From Clytia hemisphaerica (lineage: Eukaryota; Cnidaria; Hydrozoa; Leptothecata; Clytiidae): DNA of 64,000 nucleotides. The position numbers and the translations under genes are program-made. The notes under the pieces were generated by a model. The model was not told the DNA's origin. It saw nothing but the letters and a program-made list of their open reading frames with translations, and made no database searches. The number at the start of each line of letters is the position of its first letter. Position 1 is the stretch's first letter. The DNA lies in assembly GCA_902728285.1 (NCBI GenBank), contig CACVBU010000693.1, forward strand, positions 280,600 through 344,599, in the 5' to 3' direction. Shown in pieces: positions 38,018-49,104 of the stretch.

Positions 38018-38232
38018 CATCGAGTTTAAAGCCCAAATGGCTAGAGTAGAATCTCTAAGCTATCCCAGGAAAGAAAAAGTGAAGCCACTTATTTCCCATT
38101 CAGAACACACCGCTAGCAGTGGATTTTACTTTCAATTCAGCGTTTGTGTAAAAACCACGCGCGGGCGTTCTGAAGGGGAAATAAGTGGCTTCATTTCCCA
38201 ACCAGGAGTCTCGAGTCAGTTTGGAAGTCAAT
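38018..38232. mobile_element. TIR MITE, copy B of the 24158-25401 family
   Basis: CATCGAGTTTAAAGCCCAAA opens it. The GAAGCCACTTATTTCCC arm is mirrored by GGGAAATAAGTGGCTTC, and it closes near TTTGGAAGTCAAT. A short copy of 215 bp without the insertion seen in copy A. Confidence 0.65.
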
Positions 38233-38502
38233 ATATGAGAATCAGTTTGTTTATCTTTAATTTTTCATGTGTAAAAATGTGGTCTACACTATTGTCAGCT
38301 AAGAAAAACTTCATCATACATTTTAAAATCAAATCAAATACTTCAAAATTTATAAATTAAGACGAAATGAACACTTATAAGAAAACAGAAAATTGTGAGT
38401 CGCAATATACTTTGGCTATCAAGGTCCCGTTGATCTTTGAAAATTAGCCAGTTTTTGGATTTTTGGATGCTTATTTAAAAGATATGTGGGTAAATATTCA
38501 TT

Positions 38503-40100
38503 TCATGTTTTGACAAATTGTAATGTGATTGTTGCATAACCGGTATCGCCATTGATTATTTTTCGTCCGTCTGCTTGAAATATATCCTTCGCAATGAAAC
38601 TTTGTCCATTGAAATCTCCCAAAACATTACTTGTTTTGGTTTCAAAGTCATACTCTTGAATTGCTCCATCAAATGTAATCAATTCTAATTCACTCGTTGT
38701 GAAGCTCTTCTTCTCTTTAAACTGGTGGTTGATCTGAACTGTGTGAACGTTACCTACAATGATGCTAAGGAATGATAGCTGAGGAACGGACCAAATTGTG
38801 ATATTTTGGTTTACCGGTAAACTTCCGATATTTAAGACGAAACTACCGTGATATTCACACATTCTTCCAGTATCACTTGTACAAATCATCTCCAATGTAC
38901 CAATGAGATTATAGTTTACTAAAAAGGAAAAGAATATCTTCAGTGTATATAAATAACGAAATATTACTCAATAGCACACTGCTATGCAAACGTCATAATT
39001 ATTACTTTTAACATTTGACCGAAATTCAATCCCACAATCCTTTTCATCTTGATTCGTAATGCGTGCAAGTTATTACTTTTGTATTGTCCATAAGTGTAAT
39101 TGACTTGCAAAAGCAATTAATGCAAAGGATGATGGGATTAAAACTCGGACAAAATGTAATTTTGATGTCTATTTTTAGAATCACTGCGGTATGCTATTCA
39201 AAAGTAGTCATAATTTTTTGGCAAAATGACAAAAAATGCATCAACATATTGGGCATAGGACCTTAGTTAGCAAAATTTTCTCGGGCGGAATATTATAAAA
39301 AATGGCAACACTAGGGTATATATTTTGGACTAAGAAAACCGTACAACTCAACTAAGATACCGATACATCATAATATCTTTGATATTCATTTTACCTGTCT
39401 TATCTTCCATTTCGTCACCAACAATGGAAACCTAAACATTAAAATACAAGAAATAGATAATAGATTGTTACACAAGATGATGTTAATACCTAAACATTTT
39501 TCTTTATAGTCAGGCAGAATTAGGTTTTTACTTTGAAAAATAGTATATGGCTGAAATTTATGGCACAGAGGCTCCTTATCGGAAACGTTCGGTAAAACGC
39601 ACATAGGTCATAGTCGTTATAAAAAAACCCGGTCTGGCAATGTTTGATTGTTTTAGCTTTTTGTTCAATTTTCTTTTGTTACAAACAAAAGGGCTACATG
39701 GTGTAGGGTACGATTTTGAAAGCCATAATTCTGGTAGCACATGCCATCGTTTAGAAATTGAGTGCCCCCGGGGGGGGGGGGGGCTGGACACGGCGCATTA
39801 CAGAAAAATATTTACGTAGTTATGTACCTTCTTGAATATGGTCCCGGTTTTTGATTCGTTCGAGCTCTGTTCTTCAAACTTTCCAAAACAATAACATTTC
39901 TTTTCCTCAGTATATAAAGGTGTTTTCTCCAACCTTTGACATCGTAAAATACATTCCACTGTGGACCGTGCATCTTCAACAAAAACTGTGTTGTTTAAAG
40001 ATGCAGTAACTTGTTGACCTTCGTACAAACAACAATGACTTAACTTCGACAAAAAAAGTAATAAAATGACGATGTGTATTCGGAAGAAAAGCTTTTCCAT
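38503..40100 (-). CDS. Secreted PAN/apple-like protein, paralog A
   Basis: Unrecognised secreted protein. Exons: 40100-39828, 39431-39395, 38918-38503 (GT-AG, phases 0 and 1), giving 241 aa. Residues 1-23 are a signal peptide (hydrophobic run IVILLLFL). Next comes CCLYEGQQVTASLNN, then VECILRC and KKCYCF, a spacing that recalls a short PAN/apple module. Exon 2 adds only about 12 residues of acidic linker. Exon 3 is a beta-rich domain opening with IGTLEMICTSD..CEYHGSF and ending GYATITLQF. It is the most diverged of the three in exon 3, although its exon 1 is nearly identical to that of paralog C. It is the last gene of a head-to-tail minus-strand array. Function unknown; extracellular location is inferred. 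Confidence 0.85.
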
Positions 40101-41163
40101 CTTTCACGCTTTTTTGTTAAAGTTTAGATACTTTCCAATAATTTTTTGTATTGCTCTTCACAAATTTACCCAAAGAAATAAAATCAAAATCGTACCCTTT
40201 TTTAATTTTTACTCTCTACGAGTTAGAAAATTAAATCAGTGCCAATCAATGTAAACCCCATTCAGCTATTTATTATAAATTCATCGACGACAAATTTAAC
40301 AGTTTCTCGCAGTTTTGATATCCAAGTTTGATACAAATATTATTTCTTGTTATAAAAAAACAGGTACCAATTTCCAATTAATAAATCCTCTCATATTTTC
40401 ATTATTAGTTAGAAATACCTCAGCGGCTATTGATAAATAAATGAAAATGAAATGTCTGCTTTTTGTTAAATATCTAATTTTAATTAATTATTGGAATATT
40501 GTATTTATCGGGACTTTTGTTTTTCGGGAAGAAATTTATAAATTTACTATAATTACGCACCTAAACTCTATGGGACAATTTCTTTTGAGGAGGAGAGTGA
40601 TTTTGTGCAATGTCTTTAAAATGGCAAATTTTATGTAGGATTTATATCTTGCGGATTGTCGTCTGAAAGAATTATAATTAACATAAGTGTTCCCGTTTCA
40701 TACCAGACACATGTTTCATATCAGGACTCCCTATTGTTATATTGTGCTGAATGAATGAATGCTCCACATCCGTGTCAATTTTATGCGAAAAAACTTTTAA
40801 ATTAAAATTGATGAGTAAGTAAACAATATCACTCTCATTTAAAAACAAAACCTTTAAATGGTGATTCCAGCTCTCAATGAGAAAGGCTGAAATTTTCACG
40901 TGACTAATAAATTTGCGAGTTCTTCTTGTCCAATTAAAATGCACTTTTGCATCACGTGGCGGAAAAATATTGAAAATTATCATATAGAGTGGCCATTCCG
41001 TTTTACTTATAGGATATGAGCGCATTATAGAATAAGAGAGCAAAAAATCCATAGGGGTTATATCGAAATGAATAATTCTATTCGATTCGCATCCAGCCCA
41101 ATGAACTTATTTATAACCGTCTAACAATGGTAAAAGAATTCAAACGTAAACTCTTTTTCATTA

Positions 41164-41541
41164 GAGGTGTAGTAGTGTAGTGGTTATCGTATCTGAGAGG
41201 TCAGGGTTCGATTCTCACTCGGTGCTATGATTCGCTCGGCAAGTGAATATACCTTCGCCCGGGTCGACGCATGCCTTGTGAGGGGGACTGGGTACCGTCA
41301 ATCTGATAAAAGAGTATGGGAGTATGCCAGTATTGCTTGTGGTGTGGTGACGATATTCAACACCTGCGAAGTGTAGTTCGAGTATCATCGTATATACACA
41401 AAAAACTCTGTCGTGTCGCGAGCACAAAGTGAGCAGTGTCTGGTATAAGCGTGGTAATTTCCCTATCCTAGGGTAGGTATCTATCCAGGAAAGGGCCCAT
41501 TCCGGGTGATTCGGAGGGTTCACTTCTCTTCTCTCTTTCTC
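41164..41541 (+). mobile_element. tRNA-derived SINE
   Basis: The head contains a pol III A box (TAGTGTAGTGG, 41173-41183) and B box (GGTTCGATTCT, 41205-41215) at tRNA-like spacing. It is followed by a 300-bp non-tRNA body and a (TCTC)n tail. TTTTCATTA occurs at 41155-41163 and 41542-41550, a 9-bp target duplication. The head is too degenerate and the body too long for a functional tRNA gene. It sits between paralogs A and B. Confidence 0.85.
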
Positions 41542-41689
41542 TTTTCATTAAAACAGAGTGGATAATACAAATCTTAGTTAGTCCTAAAGTGCGACGCTGT
41601 CCCCGTATTAGGTTTGTAGGTACTGCGAACTCTTGCTAATTCTAACTTCTATTTTTTGAAGTTGAAGGGAACTTCAATAAAGCCATCGA

Positions 41690-41778
41690 CATCCTTTGAC
41701 ATCATAAAATACATTCCACTGTGGACCGTGCACCTTCAACGGGAAATTTCACCATTTAAAGATGCTGTAACATTCAGT
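41690..41778 (-). pseudogene. Broken exon 1 fragment of a fourth tandem paralog
   Basis: About 85 bases match exon 1 of paralogs A and C (the stretch coding VTASLN to VECIL), including TACATTCCACTGTGGACCGT. A frameshift separates the two halves, and the CGA codon after VECIL has become TGA. The signal-peptide and CYC ends are missing, and no exon 3 counterpart was found nearby. It lies just beyond the SINE. Confidence 0.8.
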
Positions 41779-42483
41779 GACCTAGATCACTGGGTTTAGG
41801 GTATGCTTTATTGATGATACTCTATATTAAAGTTCTCTACTTCATAACCTTCAAACCTGAAATATACACTCTTAAGGATAATTTCTAATATCCAATATTA
41901 ATGCGGAATAAATTTATACTAGCGACCCCCGAAAGATATTAGGTTTTGCGGAATAAATTAATGTGGATAGGCTGTCGTTTTAAGGGATTGTGCGGAATTA
42001 ATTAATGCGAAATAGCGTTTCAAATGATTTTTTTCTTTTTCAAGGAAAAGCACAAACTAGAAAATTTCAAACAAAATACAAACCAAACGTGTCATAATGT
42101 ATTCCCTTAAAGTAAGTTTGTTTGGTAAATAAGGTTTGTTTGCCATGGGATCAAAAAAAATTACTCTTTCTGTTAAATACAATTTTCAAAAATTCTTCTT
42201 TTCTGCTTTGTTTCCAATAGGGAGAACACGACATGGATTTTATCATTGCAGTGATTTTGCACCCCTTCCTGGGACCCATAAAAATGCACCGCTCAACGCA
42301 GCGGCGGCACATCTCTGTACCCTTTTCGCCTAAAAGACCACCTTGCTGGGCTTCGCATGAAATAGTCCTTGGTCTTGCCAATTAAGCTAAACAACTTGAA
42401 ATGAAATGTCCAACAATTCTTTCATCTAATTCGAGCGTTTCTTAGTTCAAAATCTATAACCATGCACCAAACGAAAACCATTT
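41779..42483. other. Spacer downstream of paralog B
   Basis: AT-rich spacer. Around 41900-42030 a short motif, GCGGAATAAATTAATG-like, repeats three times with variation. Probable 3' UTR of paralog B. No gene seen. Confidence 0.35.
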
Positions 42484-44546
42484 TTAAACTCTAATAATCT
42501 TAACTGTCACTTCAGCATAAGCGTCGGTCTTAGAAACTTTCTTTGTTTGGGATTTACCGAAAATGTTTTTCACAGCAAAAAGTTGCCCACTTAGATCAGC
42601 GATCAAATCAAAACCATTGGAGTCCCATTCTTTGATTTGTCCATCGAGTACCACATACTTATCAACATCCGTCGCAAAACTTTCATATTCGTTAAAGATT
42701 GCTGAGAAAGGGAGGGCAAAGGGTAATGACATTTGTTTACTGATCCTTTGCGAACCGCTTCTTGACCACACTTCAATGTTTTGATTTTCAGGACGATTTC
42801 CGATCTCAAATTTTAGATTGCCATAAAATTCACAGTTAGTGTCTTCATCTGTTCCGCAAAACATGCTTAAGGTTCCTCTGATTTGATAAGACACTGTTAA
42901 ATATAGAATGAATAAATAATCACATCACTTTAATCTCAATTTCATGATAGATTTGGTTAGCTCAAAGACATTCAATTAATTTATCCGCCATCTTGAAGTT
43001 TGACCAATTTTTGGAAAAGAAACTGTTGTGGGGGATCTATTTTAAGACAAGGGGTTTTTATTTCTATACCTTGTGGGGGCGTTCACTAGCCTATACTAGA
43101 CAGCACCCGCGTTTTTTCTACGGAATTCATGTCTTAACCTGTTAGACAAAAACCAAATTTGTGGCTATTTGTGGTTTGTGGCTAATGTCTACTCCACTTT
43201 ATGACTTTTTCGAAAGTTTATAGACCGGGCTTTCGGCTCTAAATATTCGATATTTTGACGTTACTTTTAGCTTTCAAAGCTCATGCAGTAGTGAAAAATG
43301 CGAATTTGCGTTAAAGCACTTGAAAGGCTTATATTTTTCGGAAAATTGTCAAAGTGGAACTCACTAAGAAACGGAATAAAGAATCTCGGTTTTAGGTGAG
43401 GTGCCCGCTAGGCGTTCACAAACATACCCCTTGATCGAGGGACGTTTCAACTGCAGTCGGCTCAATTTCACTTAGTTCGAAAAACAATGGTGTTTCATGA
43501 CCAGTTATTTTCTAATGAATTTTTCATTTGGAGCCTTAAAGAAGGCTGTCGTCAAAAAAGAGGTGGAAGGTAATGGCCATTTAAAGTAAAATGCTTACCA
43601 AGTTGATCTACATATGGGACGGTGGAGGGCGTGATTTTAGTATTGTTAGCGGTTCCTTCTTCAGCATTTGTCACCTAAAAAACGAAAAGAAAATGCACAA
43701 ACGGTATTATCTCTTTTCTAATAAACAGCTTTTTACTCCGGTGGGTGTCAACGAAAAACTTGCGAAAGTTGTAAAATTGTTTCTTAAAAACTCAAGTCAG
43801 TTTGTTGACCAAATTTTTTTGCAAGTTCCCATAAGAAATTAGTGAGACTATCCTTTGAGAAAAAGAAGTAAAAGAAGTCTAGGGATTCAATAAAGTCTAA
43901 AATATCGAAAATATGAATATCGTGATGTACAGTATGTCAGGGGGGTCCAATGGCTGAGTAATTTATCCTTGAGGGTGAAAATGGAAATATTTTATCACCA
44001 GGAGGCTTTGTGATATACCTTAAGTGAAGAAATTTTGGCGGATTTGAAAATTTGAAAATTTCTTTTTTCCACCATCCGCCAAGTTTGATTCCCTCTGAAA
44101 CTCACAGTCCACCAAATTTAATACCCTCTGAAAAAACTTTTTGCGCCATCCGCCAGATTATAAATTCCCGCCAAAATTTCTTTCCTTAAAATACATATTC
44201 AGAATATCAGATTTCAACTTATCATAGGGGTATGGCTCGACAATTTTTTCAATATTTACAATTTATTTACCTTCTTAAAAATGGTACCGTTGACTGAAGT
44301 GTTGTCACTGTTGTGTTGGATACTATCCAAACAATAACATTCCTTATTCTCACCATAGAAAGGTGTTTTCTTTAAACTTTTACATTCTAAAATACATTCC
44401 ACTGCTGAACTTACAGACTCAATAGAAATTGCGTTGTTTAAAGATGTTTCAACTTGTTGCGATTCGTATAAACAACAAAATGATTGATAAATGAAGCAAA
44501 GTAAAATACTACTAGAAAGTAACATGAAATTAATTTTCAAATCCAT
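42484..44546 (-). CDS. Secreted PAN/apple-like protein, paralog B
   Basis: Second member of the tandem family. Exons: 44546-44271, 43674-43599, 42893-42484 (GT-AG, same phases as A and C), giving 253 aa. I start at the ATG at 44546 because it opens directly into the signal peptide (FMLLSSSILLCFIYQSF). The upstream in-frame ATG at 44633 would add 29 polar residues. Exon 1 keeps CCLYESQQVETSLNN, VECILECKSLKKTPFY and KECYCLD but is clearly diverged from A and C. Exon 2 encodes a 25-residue T/P/N-rich linker with a possible N-glycosylation site. Exon 3 (GTLSMFCGTD..CEFYGNL, NEYESFATD, VVLDGQIKEWDS, DLIADLSGQ) is closest to paralog C. No known catalytic motif is seen. Confidence 0.85.
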
Positions 44547-45167
44547 TTGGAGCTTTCCATCGACAGTTCTTATACGTGTAGCTGTTTTAGGATCAAAGTT
44601 AAACTGAAAATTCACTCCAAAAATATAATTCATATGCTAATTTGATTAACTGGGACCTAACATTCAATATTTACTCAAGCCATAAGATTGATTAAATTGA
44701 CTTTCACGAAAAGATAGGAAAAAATTTGGGTTTCTAATTAACATCCAGTAGGGATTTCTTAAATTTCTAATTAAACTGTTCAAAAGGTAGCAATTTCTCC
44801 CTTACATTAAACTGTCCGTGAATGGCCGGGAAAGAAGACTTTGCCAAAATGATATCAAAGTATTGTGATTGCATTGAGGATCTCATTCCTCGACATTTAC
44901 AAGATAAAAATAGAACCTCCACAAAAAAAAGACATGCCTCTTTTATATAAGAGCCAGTAAAGCCCCCAAAAAATTTTGACTCAGACAGGGCTCTTAAATT
45001 TTTTTGAAATCTTCAGGTATAACTCTTTCATGACGGCCCAGCTAATTTCCTTCAATTTGGAACGATACTTTTGGCTGCCGTAATTTTTGTTAGGATTTAA
45101 TTTAAAACTCTGGCACACTGAAAAGATAGAGCATAAAAAGAGCTCTCCAACGAACCCAAACATGGCC

Positions 45168-45440
45168 TACACGCTTTTTTTTTTATAAGAATGGTGTAAA
45201 TCCATTTCATCATGGATATTCTTAACTTTTTTGGGAAAATCATCCTAAAATATGCTTACAGCATTCTTATTACTTGGGGGTAATTGGTAATTTATAATTT
45301 AAAATGCTCTAAAAATGACATTCTTTGCTTGAGTAGCAAAATTCCATGATGGTGATATTCTTAGCATATTCTTAATTTTTTGGCCATTTTCATCATGGAC
45401 ATTCTTATAAAGTGTATTCTTATAAAAAAAAAAGCGTGTA
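45168..45440. mobile_element. Foldback MITE with TA duplication (mariner-like)
   Basis: CACGCTTTTTTTTTTATAAG and its inverse form the ends. TACACGC/GCGTGTA implies a TA target. Inner arms with CATCATGGA(T/C)ATTCTTA also pair. 273 bp, between paralogs B and C. Confidence 0.6.
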
Positions 45441-45862
45441 TTTAGATTGCTCCAAAACTGAGATAATTGCATCTGAAGTTGTAACTTCTAAAAACGATTT
45501 TTTTGATTTTCGTTGCCCTGAAAGAGTTAATGTTCTTAAAATGTTCTTGATTCTGATTATCAGACGTCTGTATATTTTTCGAGCCTTTACAGATAAAAAT
45601 TTGGCGGGAAATACTAAAATAGCTATTAACCCATGTGTATAACGGTTTTCATTTTTCTATATTCTTGATTAAGTCTTTGTCTCGTTTAGTTTCTTCTTAT
45701 ATATTCTCTAGAGCTGAGCCTCAGATTGCTCTTAATTTGTTTTTAGATTTTAGTCAATTTTCAACCTTGCGTTTTTGCAAAAGTATTCTTATATATAAAA
45801 AAGCGTGTAACATTTATCTATATAAATAAAAAAGATTGATCTGAAATTAACTAAGCATATCA

Positions 45863-48815
45863 TCACTTGGCAGCCCTATTTATTCTCAAACCCACTTCGG
45901 CATAATCACCGTTGCTTTGAGTCACTTTTTTTGTTTTGAAAGTACCAAACAAATCCGTCACAGCGAGAAGTTCTCCATCAAAATCAGCAATCAAGTCATC
46001 ACTTCCACTGTCAGATTCTTTAATCATACCATCCAATACAATGAATTCATTTGGATCGGTCACGTAACTTTCGTATTCATCAAAACTATGAACAAAAGTT
46101 ACAACCCAGGGCCGACCTACAGGTTGTCTTGAAAACTTGTTTTGAGCCAATGACCATAATTGAATATTTTGGTTTTGAGGCAATCGACCGATACTTAACA
46201 AGAAGTTTCCATAGTATTCACAATTGTTGTTTGGATCACTTGTACACATCATCGATAAAGTACCAATCATTGAGTATCGGACTATTATAAAATACGAAAG
46301 TATACCAGTTGTCATTTAGTGAAAACATTTTTCTAAAAAAACCTCTGATTATGGAATTGTCATTCTAATCTAGCGTTTTCCACCCGGAGGGTACTACCCT
46401 TTCCATCAACCGACGGGGGTGCTCCACTGAGATTCGAAAAATAGACCATACGTGGGACTCGTTTTTTCAGAAAACTTTCCGGAATTTGCGAAAAAAATAA
46501 AGTCTGAATGGGACTGAAATTCCAAAATTTTCTCTAATTTTCTACTTTTTATCCAAATTTTCCAAAAAAGGCGAGGGACCTATTTTTCTATTTTGATGTT
46601 TTTGTGACCCTACCGGCCCCTACCTGGGACTTGCGGAGGTTGAAAAAGGTACCCTGACCAGCGGCGCATCCCCGTAACCCATTTTGCCCAAGTACCCCCT
46701 GGGTTTCCAGGCATCCTAAAGTACCCTATAAAGGTCGAGGTGAAAGAAAGTGCACTATAATTGTGTAAAAAAGTGAGAATAACAAAGTTTTTTGGACTAA
46801 ATTTCTGAAAATCTGACTGAATTATTTGCCTTATATATGTAATGGACAAAGATTTTCAAGGAAATGCACGGGTCATGCAAAAGGGTAAATTTTCACCGAA
46901 ATTTAAACAAATTTGGCTAGATTGTCTGCACTGTATTTTTAAAAGCCTAATTTTCGGTAAGTGTAGTCGGAGTCATTAAGAAAGCAATTTAACAATAAGT
47001 CCCAACGAATCAGACTAAAAAACTGCATTAAAGATCTGAGACAGGGGCTTCTCTTCATGTTGGTACGGTGGGTAGTTGATCCCGTCCCCAGGACTGTTGC
47101 TATTGATTGGCCAGAGTGGTAACGCGCTTAGTTTCTTGTCTTTAAAGCTTTTAGGCATGGTTTATACAAGTATTTTACACCCTCTTCTCACAGACCCACT
47201 GGGATACCGCCCCACTGGAAAAATCGGCTAAAATATTGTCCCCGGTGGGAAATTATACTCCAATTATTGTCCCCACTGAAAATAGACAATCAAATCAATC
47301 CTCACTGCCAAATATGTGCTATTTTCCCCATCCCCACTGAATTTTCTGACTTGAAAACAAAAGAATTTAAATCCCCATAAAAAATATGAGAACATCAATC
47401 CCCATCGAGTTTCAGTTTGTTAATTTATCCCCACTGGCTTAAAAAATCCTCCCGGGTCTGTGAGAAGGGGGTGTGATTTCGGATAAAAGCGTTATAAAGA
47501 AGTATACTGTAAAAAAGCTGTTAATATTTGTTTTACCTATTGGATTTGGTTTGGCTGGTTCAAAATCTGTTTCTCCCTCACCAAATTTTACCTGGAAAAT
47601 AAAAAATAAATTAATAGAAAGTCAACCATAAGGGTGGGTTGGTGTACGGGGTTTGCGATTTCCGAGATATCGAATAATTTTGCCAAAATTTCCGAAATTC
47701 TGTAAAAAAATACTTGCAATTCCGATACCGATTCTTTTGGGTATTTTTCCTCGTTTTGGCTAATTTTCATCAAATTTGATTTTTCATGTATGAATTCTGA
47801 AAAAGGGGGATAAAAACTTATAATACCGAAATTTCGAAGCAAAAATTCATGGATTTCCGATACCGAAGCAATTTTAGAATTCCGAAATACCGAAGGAATT
47901 TTGCCCAATTTCCGAAATTCCGAAGAAAAAAGTGTCGATTTCCGCAATTCCGAAATACCGTACGCCGCCACCATAAGTTGTATAAATCTTCGTGGCGTTC
48001 AAGGTCTCAAATGACTAGATACGTTTACAAGTCTAGACACACCAAAATTATGAGTGCAATTAAAAAAAGACAAAAGTTTTGGAAGGACATACTATTAATT
48101 ATCTTGATTTTAGGGCAAAAACATCCCAGAAATCAAGTTAAGTTAATTAAAAACATTTAAAATTACAGTTACAAATGCTCTAAAAATACACCCCTGTCTC
48201 ACAGCCCGGTGGAACTTTTTCCTCAGTGGGGATAGAAATTCCTATTGAAATCCCAATGGAGATAAAAATTATAATGTTCCAAGGTTGAAAAATCCAATGG
48301 GAATGGTTTTGGAGCGCGATTTTTAAACATCGAATTTCGAATGGGGAAGAAATCAAAGTCAATTTCCCAGTGAGTCTGAAATTAAAGGGTTTTCTTCCCA
48401 TCGGGGAAAAAATTTTTGCCAAACTTTCCAGTGGGGCTTGGGTCCCAGTGAGTCTGTGACACAGGGGTGTAAAAATGGCATTGAAGAACGCTTACAGACA
48501 AAAAAAAATCAAAATGCTAGGAAATCTAACCTTTTCAAATATTCTACCCGTTTTAGTAGTGTTTGTGGAATTATGTATTGTTGGATGTCCATTGAAGCAA
48601 AAACATTTCTTTTCTTCAGTGTATAAAGGTGTTTTCTTCAACCTTTGACATCGTAAAATACATTCCACTGATGACCGTGCATTTTCAACAGAAACTGTGT
48701 TGTTTAAAGATGCAGTAACTTGTTGACCTTCGTATAAACAACAAAATGTTTGAAGAAATGAACACGATAGCAAGAAAAAAATCAAGAAAAATTCTATGGT
48801 TTTTCCTTGAGGCAT
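45863..48815 (-). CDS. Secreted PAN/apple-like protein, paralog C
   Basis: First gene of the tandem array in transcription order. Exons: 48815-48531, 47591-47537, 46281-45863 (GT-AG, phases 0 and 1), giving 252 aa. The signal peptide is residues 1-24 (FFLIFFLLSCSFL). It is followed by CCLYEGQQVTASLNNTVSVE, VECILRCQRLKKTPLY and KKCFCFNG, almost the same as paralog A. Exon 2 encodes an 18-residue linker (FGEGETDFEPAKPNPI). Exon 3 (GTLSMMCTSD..CEYYGNF, DEYESYVTD, IVLDGMIKESDS, DLIADFDGELLAV) matches paralog B better than A. Intron 1 contains two MITEs and intron 2 one more. Family function is unknown; extracellular secretion is inferred from the signal peptide and cysteines. Confidence 0.86.
47177..47474. 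mobile_element. ACACCC-ended MITE, copy 1
   Basis: ACACCCTCTTCTCACAGACC and its inverse form the ends. The body is rich in CCCCACTG/CAGTGGGG motifs. It shares the ends and the ACTTGAAAACAAAAGAATTT block with 63209-63512 (inverted). In paralog C intron 2. Confidence 0.75.
47633..47972. mobile_element. MITE made of TTCCGAAAT-type repeats, ATAAG duplication
   Basis: GGTGGGTTGGTGTACGG and CCGTACGCCGCCACC form imperfect inverted ends, flanked by ATAAG at 47628-47632 and 47973-47977. The interior is a run of variants of ATTCCGAAATACCGAA. In intron 1 of paralog C. Confidence 0.65.
48188..48470. mobile_element. ACACCC-ended MITE, copy 2
   Basis: ACACCCCTGTCTCACAG and CTGTGACACAGGGGTGT are the ends. 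The flanks AAAAAT on both sides may be a target duplication. It is more diverged from copies 1 and 3 but has the same CAGTGGGG/CCCAGTGAGTCTGTG layout. In intron 1 of paralog C. Confidence 0.7.
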
Positions 48816-49104
48816 GGTTGAAGATGATGATTAAATTCATTCATTTACCAAGTTTATCAAAACCTATGCGAGATCCAATTTCACGTACAAGTGACGAAAT
48901 AAATACTTGTATTATTTTCCTTGATACAAAATTAACAAGACGACTTAAAGTCGAAAATTTCGCCTAGAATTTAAACTACATAGGAAAAACAAGAAGTAGA
49001 GATTGAAGCCAATTTGAAATCTACTTTACATCGAGCCTTGATGAAACAATTTTACAAGAACAACGAGGCTTAAAATCGCTAAAAAAAGAGACCAATTTAA
49101 GAAC

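Noticed and set aside
40678-41052. 124-codon minus-strand frame between paralogs A and B
   Set aside because: Considered as a decayed exon 3 of the relic copy, but none of the family motifs (GT-L-M-C, VLDG, AD..G) could be found. No splice context or known family. It may be chance.
41164-41236. Possible functional tRNA gene
   Set aside because: A and B boxes are present, but the cloverleaf does not close and the sequence continues as a SINE body with a tail and target duplication.
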